DNA of 64,000 bases, taken from Virgibacillus_P tibetensis. Its GTDB lineage: Bacteria > Bacillota > Bacilli > Bacillales > Amphibacillaceae. This document shows positions 43,912-53,371 of this stretch, one piece after another. Below the pieces are notes generated by a model. The model did not search any database, was not told the origin of the DNA, and saw only the letters and a program-made list of their open reading frames with translations. How positions within the stretch are numbered: position 1 is the first letter of the stretch; every line of letters begins with the position of its first letter. The position numbers and the translations under genes are program-made. The DNA lies in the NCBI RefSeq assembly GCF_036026595.1, contig NZ_JARZFX010000005.1, positions 62,001 through 126,000 on the forward strand, written 5' to 3'.

Positions 43912-44470
43912 CGTTTCCCCCCTCTCCGCTATACGACTTTATAAGTTCCGGCTTTATACGTTCCCACTTGTCAGCAAAAAGCGCCATTGGAATTACATCC
44001 AGATATTGATTGTCTTTTCGGATGTGCTCGACAAATCGCCCTTCTGATTCGAATCCCAGTTTTCTGTGAAATTGGATACTGCCGCTATTTGTATGGATTG
44101 CCTCTGAACATACCTTATATATACCTGTCTTATTGAAAATATTGTCCAACCCCAATATCCCCATAACGGTTCCTGAACCCTTTGGAGCTGTATTCTCCCC
44201 AATATAAAACCCCCAGTAACACCTGGAATGTTCGCGGTCGATATCCGAAAAGTTTATTAATCCAAGTGGACGGTCCTTATAATGAAGTAACCACACTTTA
44301 TAACGCGAATTTGTGGTTACTTTAGTGAACCAATTGTAGTGCTCTTCCCAACTGATGTGATGGTCCGTATACATAAATGACTTAATGTCATCCGAGTTCC
44401 GCCATTTAAGTACTAGCGTCAAATCATTATAACTGATTGGTTTCAACTGGAAGTCTTCCATTCTAGCCAT
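43898..44470 (-). CDS. pseH: GNAT acetyltransferase, PseH/SpsD type
   Basis: A 190-aa GNAT enzyme expected to acetylate the 4-amino group of the UDP-amino-dideoxy-altrosamine intermediate, with acetyl-CoA. The N-terminal YNDLTLVLKWRNSDDIKSFM and GFYIGENTAPKGSGTVMGIL (the acetyl-CoA pyrophosphate loop) match PseH. Order pseG-pseH-pseI with 2-bp spacing and a 14-bp overlap confirms the pathway assignment. GGAGAATAATT precedes the ATG. Confidence 0.9.
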   Translation of the reverse strand: MARMEDFQLKPISYNDLTLVLKWRNSDDIKSFMYTDHHISWEEHYNWFTKVTTNSRYKVWLLHYKDRPLGLINFSDIDREHSRCYWGFYIGENTAPKGSGTVMGILGLDNIFNKTGIYKVCSEAIHTNSGSIQFHRKLGFESEGRFVEHIRKDNQYLDVIPMALFADKWERIKPELIKSYSGEGGNDERD

Positions 44471-44472
44471 AA

Positions 44473-45549
44473 TTATTCTCCTTTAGTTAAATGCTTTACA
44501 ACTGCATACTCTTCATAGTCTTTCATTATGAATTTAGTCGCCTTTCTCATATCTTTAAACCTCTTAGAGGAATTAAGTAATCGTTGGAGATGGATTGCCA
44601 GGTCATCTTCTTGTACTTCCCGGCTCTTACCAAGATGGTAGACAGCACCCAGTTCTGACAGAAATGACAATATCTCAGACTGATTTTCTGCTGTTTCTAC
44701 AGTGACAGCAGGCAATCCCATATAACACCTTTCCCATGTCGTACTGCCCCCAGCCCCAATAGCTAAATCGGCTTTTGCCATTAGTTCTGCTAAATAATCA
44801 ATTTGATAATGGATATCTGTTTGGGGCATTTTTTTGCAAAATTCCCTTATGGCTGGATAACTCTGATTGGAATATCCCACCACAACATCAACTGCAATTT
44901 CTGGCCGTTTAAGACTATTAATAGCTTTGAGCGCTTTCATGGTTTCATTTGTAGGATCACTTCCACCAAATGAAATCAGTATTCGATTAACGTTGCTGCA
45001 GCTTCTTTTCACATGTCGTCGATTCCTGAACTCCTGTCTTAGTAAGAGATACTTTGGTCCCGTCAGAACTGTGGCATGTTCAGGAACTAATTTTTGATAG
45101 CGGCCTTTCATATCCCTGTACAGATTCTGGTCCAGTAAAAGGTCACAATCATGCGGCCGGTCAGCCAAATCGTCAATTACCATCAAACTGTTAACACGTG
45201 GTTTTATACTATGTTCCCACCGCCTATCCAGTGCATAGTGGTCAACAATGAACCAATTAATTGATTGTTGGTCACGCAATGTTTCAATTGTTTGTTCTGC
45301 ATCTGTATCCCAGTTACTCTTGAGCCAACCTTTTAAGCCCCCCCCTTCCCCTGCGGTCTCAGGGAAAGATAAAGATAAGACCTTGAATCCATGTGCCTCG
45401 ATGTTTTTAATCAAATTACCTGGAAGCTCCCTGCAAATAAATGTCACTTTGCACTGATTCCTTCGAAGATCCTCAGCAAGGACCAAACACCTCATGACGT
45501 GGCCGGATCCTATTTCCACCGAGGAATCAGTTCGTATGCAAATATTCAT
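44473..45549 (-). CDS. pseG: UDP-2,4-diacetamido-2,4,6-trideoxy-L-altrose hydrolase (PseG/SpsG)
   Basis: A 358-aa GT-B-like (MurG-fold) hydrolase that releases UDP from the altropyranose intermediate. The N-terminal RTDSSVEIGSGHVMRCL with the catalytic-loop His (GHVMRC) is diagnostic. ILISFGGSDPTNETMKAL and AIGAGGSTTWERCYMGLPAV bind the UDP moiety. It is between pseF and pseH. Its ribosome-binding site is weak and it may depend on coupling with the upstream gene. Confidence 0.92.
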   Translation of the reverse strand: MNICIRTDSSVEIGSGHVMRCLVLAEDLRRNQCKVTFICRELPGNLIKNIEAHGFKVLSLSFPETAGEGGGLKGWLKSNWDTDAEQTIETLRDQQSINWFIVDHYALDRRWEHSIKPRVNSLMVIDDLADRPHDCDLLLDQNLYRDMKGRYQKLVPEHATVLTGPKYLLLRQEFRNRRHVKRSCSNVNRILISFGGSDPTNETMKALKAINSLKRPEIAVDVVVGYSNQSYPAIREFCKKMPQTDIHYQIDYLAELMAKADLAIGAGGSTTWERCYMGLPAVTVETAENQSEILSFLSELGAVYHLGKSREVQEDDLAIHLQRLLNSSKRFKDMRKATKFIMKDYEEYAVVKHLTKGE

Positions 45550-45561
45550 CGACTCACACTT

Positions 45562-46293
45562 TCAATCTTTTTTTTGCTGAATATGCGTATTGATCAGCCG
45601 CCAGTCTGAATTCTTTTCAAGCAAATGTATGACATCCTTCATCGTGAATTGCGGGGTGGATGGATAGAGTGCTTCAATAATCTTGCTTATTAGGATAAAG
45701 TCTTCATGCGTATCAACAGTCCAGCGATGCTGGCTGTAGTCTTCGCTGTGAGAAACATTGAACAAATTAAACATTTCTGGATTATTGACTAAATACCTGG
45801 TGACGTGCTCCCGGTCTATGCTGGATACTGCATGACTATGCGCTCTTTTTAATGCCTGAAATGAGAAAACTTCTGCATCCATTCCTCTTGGGAATGTTCG
45901 GTTTAAAGTATTTGAAACATATTGGTATTCATGAAAACGGAGTAAATAATCCCCGATAATTTTATCAATTACTTGTGGATCAATTATTGGACAATCCCCG
46001 GTTAAACGAACAACGACATCTGCCTTCACCTGAATCGCTGCCTTGTAATATCTTTCTAATACGTCGGCCTCTGAACCTCTGAAATACGAAAATCCAAGCG
46101 ATTCGCACAGGTTTGCAACATCGGCATCTATAGCTTTATTTGTCGTTGCAACCAGGAGTTCGTCAATTTGTTTTGATTGCTCTACACGTTCCAGCTGAAA
46201 TGCCAACAGGGGCTTTCCAAGTACTTTTTTTAAAATTTTCCCCGGCAGTCTGCTGGATCCCATTCGAGCCTGTATGATTGCCGCTACCTTCAT
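45562..46293 (-). CDS. pseF: CMP-pseudaminic acid cytidylyltransferase (PseF/SpsF)
   Basis: A 243-aa nucleotidyltransferase that activates the nonulosonic acid with CTP. The N-terminal IIQARMGSSRLPGKILKKV is the CTP-binding loop of the SpsF/PseF group, and VVRLTGDCPIIDPQVIDKII carries the metal-binding Asp. It starts ten bases after pseC with GAGGTGGAAGG as ribosome-binding site. SpsF of B. subtilis acts in spore-coat polysaccharide synthesis. Confidence 0.9.
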   Translation of the reverse strand: MKVAAIIQARMGSSRLPGKILKKVLGKPLLAFQLERVEQSKQIDELLVATTNKAIDADVANLCESLGFSYFRGSEADVLERYYKAAIQVKADVVVRLTGDCPIIDPQVIDKIIGDYLLRFHEYQYVSNTLNRTFPRGMDAEVFSFQALKRAHSHAVSSIDREHVTRYLVNNPEMFNLFNVSHSEDYSQHRWTVDTHEDFILISKIIEALYPSTPQFTMKDVIHLLEKNSDWRLINTHIQQKKD

Positions 46294-46302
46294 CCTTCCA
46301 CC

Positions 46303-47508
46303 TCAATCAATAGCATAATAGGATATCACTTTTTTCACGGCAGCTATAACGTCATCCACATCCGCATCTGTCATTTTGGGAAACAACGGAACCGTAATGA
46401 TTTCCTTAAACAAACTTTCGGCTTGCGGGCATAAACCTTTTTTATACCCTAATTGCTGATAATAGGGGTGTAAATAAACGGGAATGTAATGCACATTGAC
46501 TCCGACATTTTCCTTTTGTAATGCTCTGAATATTTCGTTCCGGTCTGCTTTCAGACTGCTGCCATTCATTCGCAGGATATACAAATGCCAACTCGAACTG
46601 CTATCATGGTGCTGATACGGAGTAACGATTTCCGTTGAATTTTCAAAGGCCTTGGTATACTTCCTTGAATATTCCTTTCGCTTTGCAAGAAAAGCCGGTA
46701 ACTTTTTCAACTGACTTAACCCCAGTGCGGCTTGGATATCGGTCATCCGGTAGTTAACCCCAAGATCCTGCATTTCATAATACCAAGGTCCAGTTTTTCC
46801 TTTGATTTTTGAGGGATCACGAGTTATTCCATGGCTTCTGAAGCTAATAAGCCTGTCATAGAACTTTTTATTATCCGTGGTGATGATTCCTCCTTCTCCC
46901 GTAGTGATATGTTTGACCGGGTGAAAACTGAACATGGTCATATCGGCTATCGATCCAATTTTTTTCCCATTATAGGAAGCTCCAAGTGCGTGTGCAGCGT
47001 CATCTATGACAATGAGTCCGTGTTTATCAGCCAGCGTCATAATGGCATCATATTCAGCTGGCTGGCCCGTGAAATCGACAGTAATGATTACTTTTGTTTT
47101 ACTATTAATAAGGGGTTCGATGGCGTCAGGGGAAATATTGTAAGTTTGAGGGTCAATATCCGCGAAAACCGGGGTTCCACCCATAAATAAAACGCTATTT
47201 GCACTTGCTGCAAACGTTATTGGAGTGGTTATCACTTCATCATTTTCTGCAACGCCGGCAACGGAACAGGCTGCATGCAAAGCGGCAGTTCCACTGGAAA
47301 ACGCTACCGCATATTTGGCACCAACATATTCAGCAATTGCCTGTTCAAATTCGAAATTAGTTGGGCCGGTTGTAATGAAATCACTTTTTAATATATCGAC
47401 TACCGCCTTAATATCGGCTTCATCAATCCATTGTCTTCCATATGGTAAATAGGAATCTCTAATTGGTTGGCCACCATAAAGAGCTAGTTTATCTTTACTT
47501 TTTTCCAT
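46303..47508 (-). CDS. pseC: UDP-4-amino-4,6-dideoxy-N-acetyl-altrosamine transaminase (PseC/SpsC)
   Basis: A 401-aa DegT/DnrJ/EryC1/StrS-family PLP aminotransferase. FSSGTAALHAACSVAGV binds PLP phosphate, VIDDAAHALGASYNGKKIG carries the pyridine-Asp, and the Schiff-base Lys is in FSFHPVKHITTGEGG. FITTGPTNFEFEQAIAEYVG near residue 45 is the usual PseC N-terminus. It aminates the 4-keto product of PseB using glutamate. It is co-oriented with all other pse genes. Confidence 0.92.
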   Translation of the reverse strand: MEKSKDKLALYGGQPIRDSYLPYGRQWIDEADIKAVVDILKSDFITTGPTNFEFEQAIAEYVGAKYAVAFSSGTAALHAACSVAGVAENDEVITTPITFAASANSVLFMGGTPVFADIDPQTYNISPDAIEPLINSKTKVIITVDFTGQPAEYDAIMTLADKHGLIVIDDAAHALGASYNGKKIGSIADMTMFSFHPVKHITTGEGGIITTDNKKFYDRLISFRSHGITRDPSKIKGKTGPWYYEMQDLGVNYRMTDIQAALGLSQLKKLPAFLAKRKEYSRKYTKAFENSTEIVTPYQHHDSSSSWHLYILRMNGSSLKADRNEIFRALQKENVGVNVHYIPVYLHPYYQQLGYKKGLCPQAESLFKEIITVPLFPKMTDADVDDVIAAVKKVISYYAID

Positions 47509-47528
47509 TTTTATGCCCTTTCCTCAAC

Positions 47529-48473
47529 TTATATAAGTTTAGTAGATCTAATCCATTCCTCCGTCTTTTTGATCCCTGTTTCCAAACTATATTCAGGCCC
47601 CCAGTCGAGCAATTCGCTGGCTTTCCTATAATCACAAAGTAATTTTGGTATTTCACTCTGTGGATGAATATGCTCTACATGTTTAATATAAGCTTCGTCC
47701 TTCACTATCAGCTCAGCCAGCTTATTAATGCTGACATCGCTGCCAAGTCCTGCGTTAACAATTTCACCATCCACCTGATGTGAGTAACCAGCCTTCACAA
47801 ACAAACGGGCACAATCTTCCACATAAAGCAAATCGCGAGTTTGGGTTCCATCACCATATATCTCCAAAGGCTTACCCGCCAACATGTTTTTCAGGAAAAT
47901 AGCGACAACTCCACCTTCACCTCCTGTTTTCTGATAAGGACCATACGTATTAAATGGTCTGATTACTGTTACAGGAAGACCATAGGCATAATAGTATGAC
48001 AAGACAATATTCTCTCCTGCCAGTTTTGATCCTGCATAGGGAGAAGTTGGCTTAACCTGATTCATTTCATTAATTCCTTCTTCGCCCCTAGCCTGGTCAT
48101 AAACCATACAGGTACTCATAAATACAACCTTCACATTGCGTCTTCGGCATTGTTCCAGAATATTAAAGGTACCAATGACATCATTATAAAAAGTACCTTT
48201 GGGATTATCTATACTATCCTGTACATTAATGCTTGCAGCCAGGTGGTAACAAATGTCAAACTGTTTAGTGAACAAATGGTTGAGTATCCGGATGTCTTTT
48301 ACATCTCCTTCAATAAGTCCCATAAAGTTTTTATTTGTTTTCATGTCTTCCAGGTTTTCCACTCTTCCGTTTGACAGATCATCCAGCACCCATACCCGAT
48401 GACCGTCGTTTAACAGCTGATCGACTACCCACCTTCCAATAAAGCCGGCACCACCAGTAACAAGGATATTCAA
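47529..48473 (-). CDS. NAD-dependent sugar epimerase/dehydratase (extended SDR)
   Basis: A 314-aa extended SDR. The NAD motif GGAGFIGRWV is at the N-terminus, the catalytic Tyr-x-x-x-Lys is in SPYAGSKLAGE, and DLLYVEDCARLF is the usual substrate-loop region. Such enzymes epimerise or dehydrate nucleotide sugars (UDP-glucose/GlcNAc 4-epimerase, GDP-mannose dehydratase). It is not the PseB dehydratase, which is at the head of the operon, so it probably provides an additional sugar. A TTG start is chosen ten bases after AAAGGAG. Confidence 0.87.
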   Translation of the reverse strand: MNILVTGGAGFIGRWVVDQLLNDGHRVWVLDDLSNGRVENLEDMKTNKNFMGLIEGDVKDIRILNHLFTKQFDICYHLAASINVQDSIDNPKGTFYNDVIGTFNILEQCRRRNVKVVFMSTCMVYDQARGEEGINEMNQVKPTSPYAGSKLAGENIVLSYYYAYGLPVTVIRPFNTYGPYQKTGGEGGVVAIFLKNMLAGKPLEIYGDGTQTRDLLYVEDCARLFVKAGYSHQVDGEIVNAGLGSDVSINKLAELIVKDEAYIKHVEHIHPQSEIPKLLCDYRKASELLDWGPEYSLETGIKKTEEWIRSTKLI

Positions 48474-48555
48474 AATATCCACACTCCTTTCCAATCTTCT
48501 CCAACCATTTTATTCCCTTTGGAGAAATATGTTCGTGCGCATCTTTTTTGCCGTC

Positions 48556-49152
48556 TTATTTTTCCTTTTGAAAGACTCTGAGGGTATAGGCACCCAAGCC
48601 TAATTTTCTTTCACAGCGACTTTCTTCCACTTGTTTAAATCCCAGTTTTTCAAAAATATCCTTATAGTTTCTTGGAAAAATGCGCCAATGCGATGATTTT
48701 TCAGCTTCTATTGTAATCAGATAGGACCCGGTAACCCGTGCAATCTCGGGAAAAATCCATACACTATCCGGGTGAATGTGTTCCAATACTGCCATTGTAA
48801 AAACAAGATCATAACTATTCTCGGGTAATTTATTAATTATATTTTCTACCGGAGAGTGAACAATTTCTGCGTGTTCGTATAATTCGGGGTACGCCTTTTT
48901 CAATTTATTTATTGCTTCTTTGCTAATTTCAATACCAGTAAGGTTGTTAAAATTATTCTCATAAAGGTAGTTTAAATTTCTTCCTAAATTGCAACCGATT
49001 TCCAATACCTTACAGCTTTGGTCAATATATTTTTGTATATATGCAAATAAAAATTCGCTTCTTTTCACATGAGGCAGGTAATTATCCGGCAAGCATTGAT
49101 TGATCCAATAATCATGGATTTCTTCAAGGCTTTTATTATTCTTATCGCTCAT
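48556..49152 (-). CDS. Class I SAM-dependent methyltransferase
   Basis: A 198-aa Rossmann-like methyltransferase. VLEIGCNLGRNLNYL is motif I for SAM binding, the NLTGIEISKEAINKLKKAYP segment follows with the acidic ribose contact, and YDLVFTMAVLEHIHPDSVW is motif IV/post-IV. It is embedded in the pse operon and likely methylates a sugar or nonulosonic acid (inference from context). AGGAGG precedes the ATG. Confidence 0.87.
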   Translation of the reverse strand: MSDKNNKSLEEIHDYWINQCLPDNYLPHVKRSEFLFAYIQKYIDQSCKVLEIGCNLGRNLNYLYENNFNNLTGIEISKEAINKLKKAYPELYEHAEIVHSPVENIINKLPENSYDLVFTMAVLEHIHPDSVWIFPEIARVTGSYLITIEAEKSSHWRIFPRNYKDIFEKLGFKQVEESRCERKLGLGAYTLRVFQKEK

Positions 49153-49178
49153 CTTTTTTTCCTCCTAGTTTTAATGAA

Positions 49179-50579
49179 TCAGCCAGTCAGTCTGTTTACC
49201 AACTTGCTCAGCCGTTCACCTGACATTCCTAAATCAGGGTAGGCATAATGCAGGAACTTCTCCCTTTTGCCATCAACATGTCTGCTCCAGGCAGGGTCAT
49301 TATAATATTTTACAATTAATCCCCCTAGCTTTTTTGGATCTTTCTGCACCACATCACCCAAATCGTCAAAGTAACCTGTATAGCTTGGTAATGTATTATG
49401 CAAAATGAATACGGGCTTTTTCATTAGCATAGCCTCTAAGCCTACCGTGGATGTGTAAGAAACCACGCAATCAACGTTAGGAAGAATGTCATAGAGATCA
49501 AACGCCTGTGTAGAATGAACATATGGAAAAGCTTTAGTTAGTTCATGAGGATTTGTATTGGGGAAGTCTTTAACCAGTATATTCAAATCTAGTTCCTTTG
49601 AGATAGTGTCGAGTAAAATTTTCCATTTGCCAATATTCCGATCTCCCCTAACGACAACTAGTAATGTTTTCTTCCTATTATCAAGACCGAGCTCTTTATT
49701 GAAGTCAATACGGTTTGAGGTCTGGGACTGAAATGCCTGGTCAAATCTTGGATGGCCGATAATTGCAAGGGATTTTTTTGCCACACCCAATTTTCTATAC
49801 CAATCCACTTCGTACTGGCCATAGACAGCATCGATGGTTGCAATTTTCGGAATGTAACCAAACTCATTTGCTATGATTCCATGCTGCATACAAATAGTAG
49901 CAATTCCTTGTTCTGCGGCTACCAAAGCTACGACCCTTCCGAAATGGTTGGGACTTGACACAACAATACAGGAAGCAGGAACGTCTTTAAGGATCTTTTT
50001 GCATATCTCGATTTGATTTATTATCGCTTCCAGTTTAGTTAAGAGCACCTTTTGAAAGTTTTCTTCTTTATATAAGTGATGACCCTTAAAGGATTTCAAT
50101 AATGCTCTAGCCTTGTTTTTTACCTGAATGGTTTCTCTTTTGATATCCGGTTTATAGTCACTTATATATTTAGTGGGGATATTATTTGCTGCAGGTTCAA
50201 TGGATTTGTTTTTATTTGTGTGGATCAGCACCGTTTTGTGGGGTTTAAAATAATCGTCAAACGTCCGTGATGGAAACCGGATTAACCTATCAGCAATTAC
50301 AACTACTTTTCTGTTTTCATTTTTAACGAACGATTTCTTCCTGTGTGACTGGAAATATTTATCAAATACATCCTGGAATTCTTGTTGGTCTTTCACCTGA
50401 CGTGTTAATCGATTTGTGAAACTTTCATCGTATAATGCCTTCCAGATTTCAGGATTTTTGCGGATTAAGGCGGGAAAGTGTACGAGATAGGATAAAGAAA
50501 ATCCACTGTATTTTAGATTCTGGAAATCGTGAATAAAGTCCAGGTATAACGACCAGTAATTTTTAACATACGTATTCAT
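49179..50579 (-). CDS. Putative GT-B surface glycan transferase, paralogue A
   Basis: A 466-aa soluble protein. The C-terminal half resembles capsule/polysialyl/CDP-glycerol-type transferases: ICMQHGIIANEFGYIP, SLAIIGHPRFDQAF, VVSYTSTVGLEAMLMKKPVF. The first 110 residues (MNTYVKNYWSLYLDFIHDFQ) are shared only with the next gene. Position between the methyltransferase and the second paralogue inside a complete pseudaminic acid operon suggests that it transfers pseudaminic acid or a partner sugar; this is inference. No characterised homologue is recognised. Confidence 0.82.
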   Translation of the reverse strand: MNTYVKNYWSLYLDFIHDFQNLKYSGFSLSYLVHFPALIRKNPEIWKALYDESFTNRLTRQVKDQQEFQDVFDKYFQSHRKKSFVKNENRKVVVIADRLIRFPSRTFDDYFKPHKTVLIHTNKNKSIEPAANNIPTKYISDYKPDIKRETIQVKNKARALLKSFKGHHLYKEENFQKVLLTKLEAIINQIEICKKILKDVPASCIVVSSPNHFGRVVALVAAEQGIATICMQHGIIANEFGYIPKIATIDAVYGQYEVDWYRKLGVAKKSLAIIGHPRFDQAFQSQTSNRIDFNKELGLDNRKKTLLVVVRGDRNIGKWKILLDTISKELDLNILVKDFPNTNPHELTKAFPYVHSTQAFDLYDILPNVDCVVSYTSTVGLEAMLMKKPVFILHNTLPSYTGYFDDLGDVVQKDPKKLGGLIVKYYNDPAWSRHVDGKREKFLHYAYPDLGMSGERLSKLVNRLTG

Positions 50580-50588
50580 AATAGCCTC

Positions 50589-52106
50589 CTAGCTAACAGT
50601 ATTTCTTGTAATTCTTTTAACCAGCTTCTGTAACCGCTCCCCGGAATGGCTAACATCAGGATAAGCGCTCCCAAGAAATTGCTTCTGTTTTTTTTCCACA
50701 TAACATTTAAACGAAGGATCGCTAAAATAATCGATTATTATTTTACCCAATATTCGTGGATTGGTCTGAACAAGCTTATCCAGCTCATTATAATATCCTG
50801 TATAACCTGGAAAGTGGTTGTTCAGGATAAATACGGGTTTTTTAGAAAGCATTGCTTCTAGTCCTACTGTTGACGCATAGGAAACTACCGCATCAACGTT
50901 CGGAAATATATCATAAATAGAGTATCCAGCTGTCGAATAAACAAATGAAAACTCTTTTGTTAAGGGATGAGGCGTCTTACTGGGATAGTTCTTAATAACG
51001 ACATTCAGATTAAGTTTTCCGATTGTCTCGATAAGTGTGCGCCATTTGCCGTTATCCTGGTTTTCTCTGATAACAATCATTAAGGTTTGTTTGCTGTTGT
51101 CTAGTCCTAAATGATTGTTGAACCTCTCTCGTTCTATTGTTGGACGGCTGAACGCCTGATCGAATCTAGGGTGGCCAATAATTTCAAGTGATACGTCAGG
51201 TGCTCCTAATTTTTTATACCATTCAGCCTCGAAATCACCATACACGGCATCGACGGTGGCTATTTTAGGAATATAGCCGAATTCACTCGCTATGATGCCA
51301 TGCTGCATACAAATAGTAGGAATGCCTTTTTCTGCGGCAACTAAAGATAATATTCGGCTAATGTAGCCATGTGTAGTCGATACAACCAGACAGGAGACAT
51401 GCTTATCATTTAGAAACTGACGGGACTGTTCAATTCGCTTGATTATTTCCGCTATCATATTTAAAAAGTAACTTTGAAAATTCTGGTTTTTGTAGACTGG
51501 ATGGTTCTTATGGGATGCAATAATCTTCCGCGCCTTATTTTGCACCTGTGTTACCACTTTTTCCGTTTCTATTGGATAGTTAGTTAAATAATAGGTTGGT
51601 ACTGTATGCGACGTTTTTTTGACTGGAACAGGTGTTTTAGGTTTCTTTTTCTTTACGGCATGATTTCCTATCAATACTTTTGCTTTATTGGGTTTCTTCC
51701 TGCGGGCAGATTTTACTTTAATCGCTGATTTATTTATCCCAGCGTGAACAATCATCGTTTGGGACGGATGGAAGATTCGCATGATACTTGGTCTGGATAT
51801 CCGTAGCAACTTATCCTGATGGAAAACTACCTTTCCATGTTTACTTTTGGTGACTGATTTCCCCTTATGTTTCTGAATATAATTATAAAATGCATCCTGA
51901 ATTTCCTTTTGATCGTTAACCTGACTTTTTATATGCCTGGTAAAGTCTTTGTCTGATAAGCTGTTCCAGAGTTCTGTATTGTTACTGACTAAACTATAGA
52001 AATGACAAAATAAATAGGCTATCGAGTAACCACTGTAAGTCAAATCCTTAAAATCATTAAGAAAATCAAGATACAATGACCAGTAATTTCTTAAACTAGT
52101 ATTCAT
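50589..52106 (-). CDS. Putative GT-B surface glycan transferase, paralogue B
   Basis: 505 aa, similar end to end to the preceding gene (MNTSLRNYWSLYLDFLNDFK; ICMQHGIIASEFGYIP; EIIGHPRFDQAF; VSYASTVGLEAMLSKKPVF). It has an extra, strongly basic insert of about 40 residues near positions 130-175 (ARRKKPNKAKVLIGNHAVKK). The pair arose by tandem duplication and has since diverged. The basic insert could contact an anionic polymer or acceptor. AGGAGG precedes the ATG. Confidence 0.82.
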   Translation of the reverse strand: MNTSLRNYWSLYLDFLNDFKDLTYSGYSIAYLFCHFYSLVSNNTELWNSLSDKDFTRHIKSQVNDQKEIQDAFYNYIQKHKGKSVTKSKHGKVVFHQDKLLRISRPSIMRIFHPSQTMIVHAGINKSAIKVKSARRKKPNKAKVLIGNHAVKKKKPKTPVPVKKTSHTVPTYYLTNYPIETEKVVTQVQNKARKIIASHKNHPVYKNQNFQSYFLNMIAEIIKRIEQSRQFLNDKHVSCLVVSTTHGYISRILSLVAAEKGIPTICMQHGIIASEFGYIPKIATVDAVYGDFEAEWYKKLGAPDVSLEIIGHPRFDQAFSRPTIERERFNNHLGLDNSKQTLMIVIRENQDNGKWRTLIETIGKLNLNVVIKNYPSKTPHPLTKEFSFVYSTAGYSIYDIFPNVDAVVSYASTVGLEAMLSKKPVFILNNHFPGYTGYYNELDKLVQTNPRILGKIIIDYFSDPSFKCYVEKKQKQFLGSAYPDVSHSGERLQKLVKRITRNTVS

Positions 52107-52133
52107 GGCAACCTCCTTCTATCGCTGTCTTAT

Positions 52134-53135
52134 TTATATTAACTTCGCCGCCTTAAGTAACGAACGTAATTCCTCCATGCCTATGGGTTGCTGACTCATC
52201 GAGCTATAAATACCTGTACTAGCTACTTTGGCATTACGGTTTGTTACTTTACCTGAAAATCCGGGGATAATGTACATGCTCGGCAATTCCCAGGCTGAAG
52301 TTGATTCGTCATATGTCATCAATTCTTCATACATTTTTTCTCCTGGCCGCAAACCCATTATTTCTATTTCAATGTCCGATTTTTGCAACTGATGTATTTT
52401 ACACGTTTCTTCCACTAGAATGTCCGCCAAGTCACCTAGGTTAACAACAGGCATTTTCAAAACAAATACCTCGCCACCCATCGCTTCCTTCAAGGCTTTG
52501 ATGGTCAACTCAGTTGCCTGGTCCAATGTCATCATAAAGCGTGTCATGCCCCTATCTGTAACTTCTATTTTCTTTTCCTTAAATATCCTCTCTTTAAAAA
52601 GGGGTATCACTGACCCTCTTGATCCCATTACATTTCCGAACCGAACACTGGAAAATATCGTCTGACCTTCCTTCTTGCTGTATTCTACAACTGAAATTAG
52701 CCTTTCACCAATCATTTTTGTCGCACCGTAAGTGTTAGTTGGGGAGATAGCTTTATCGGAACTTGTGAAAATCACTTTTTTTACCTTTTGAGCGCGCGCA
52801 GCTTTAATAACATTGTTAGTCCCATACACATTCGTTTTTATTGCTTCATATGGATTGTACTCACATGATTCCACCCGTTTCATCGCTGCTAGATGGAACA
52901 CATAATCAATATCATGCATTGCAGCTTCCAGACTTTCGTAATCGCGGATATCCCCAATAATAAAACGCAAGGTCTCCTGATTACCTGTTTCCTTTTGAAG
53001 CTGCTGTTGCTTATATTCATCCCGGCTGAATATTTTGATAATATCCGGGTTTTCTTTTATTAAATAATTCACTATACTTTTGCCAATTGTCCCGGTTCCA
53101 CCGGTGATCAGTATCTTCTTTTTTTCAAAAAACAC
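52134..53135 (-). CDS. pseB: UDP-N-acetylglucosamine 4,6-dehydratase, PseB/FlaA1 type
   Basis: A 333-aa extended SDR that takes UDP-GlcNAc to the 4-keto-6-deoxy-altrose form, the first step to pseudaminic acid. ILITGGTGTIGKSIVNYLI binds NADP. In place of the classical YxxxK, the STNTYGATK-like motif reads SPTNTYGATKMIGERL. MGLRPGEKMYEELM is typical of the CapD/FlaA1/PseB family. It starts at GTG, nine bases after TAAGGAG, and is the first gene of the operon that runs down to pseI. Confidence 0.92.
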   Translation of the reverse strand: MFFEKKKILITGGTGTIGKSIVNYLIKENPDIIKIFSRDEYKQQQLQKETGNQETLRFIIGDIRDYESLEAAMHDIDYVFHLAAMKRVESCEYNPYEAIKTNVYGTNNVIKAARAQKVKKVIFTSSDKAISPTNTYGATKMIGERLISVVEYSKKEGQTIFSSVRFGNVMGSRGSVIPLFKERIFKEKKIEVTDRGMTRFMMTLDQATELTIKALKEAMGGEVFVLKMPVVNLGDLADILVEETCKIHQLQKSDIEIEIMGLRPGEKMYEELMTYDESTSAWELPSMYIIPGFSGKVTNRNAKVASTGIYSSMSQQPIGMEELRSLLKAAKLI

Positions 53136-53326
53136 TATTATTCACTCCTTACTGCTCAACTTGATCAATTTCTTTATTTTAACCCAGGCGTTGCCCTTAC
53201 CTCTCTGGTGTTACTATTTATGTATATGAATCGAGCTATCATCGGTTAAAGATGCCAGCCTACGAATTCAACCCATTTTACGTTTAAAAAGAAAAAGACT
53301 CAACTAGATTTTTCCATAAAAAATTT

Positions 53327-53350
53327 AGAGAGGAGTAGCTCCCCTCTTCA
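53327..53350 (-). terminator. Terminator of beta-rich protein gene 1
   Basis: Stem AGAGGGGAG / CTCCTCTCT followed on the minus strand by AAATTTTTT. A similar hairpin follows the paralogous gene at 56928-56952. Confidence 0.75.
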
Positions 53351-53371
53351 TACGGATCCTCCATTTCGTTG

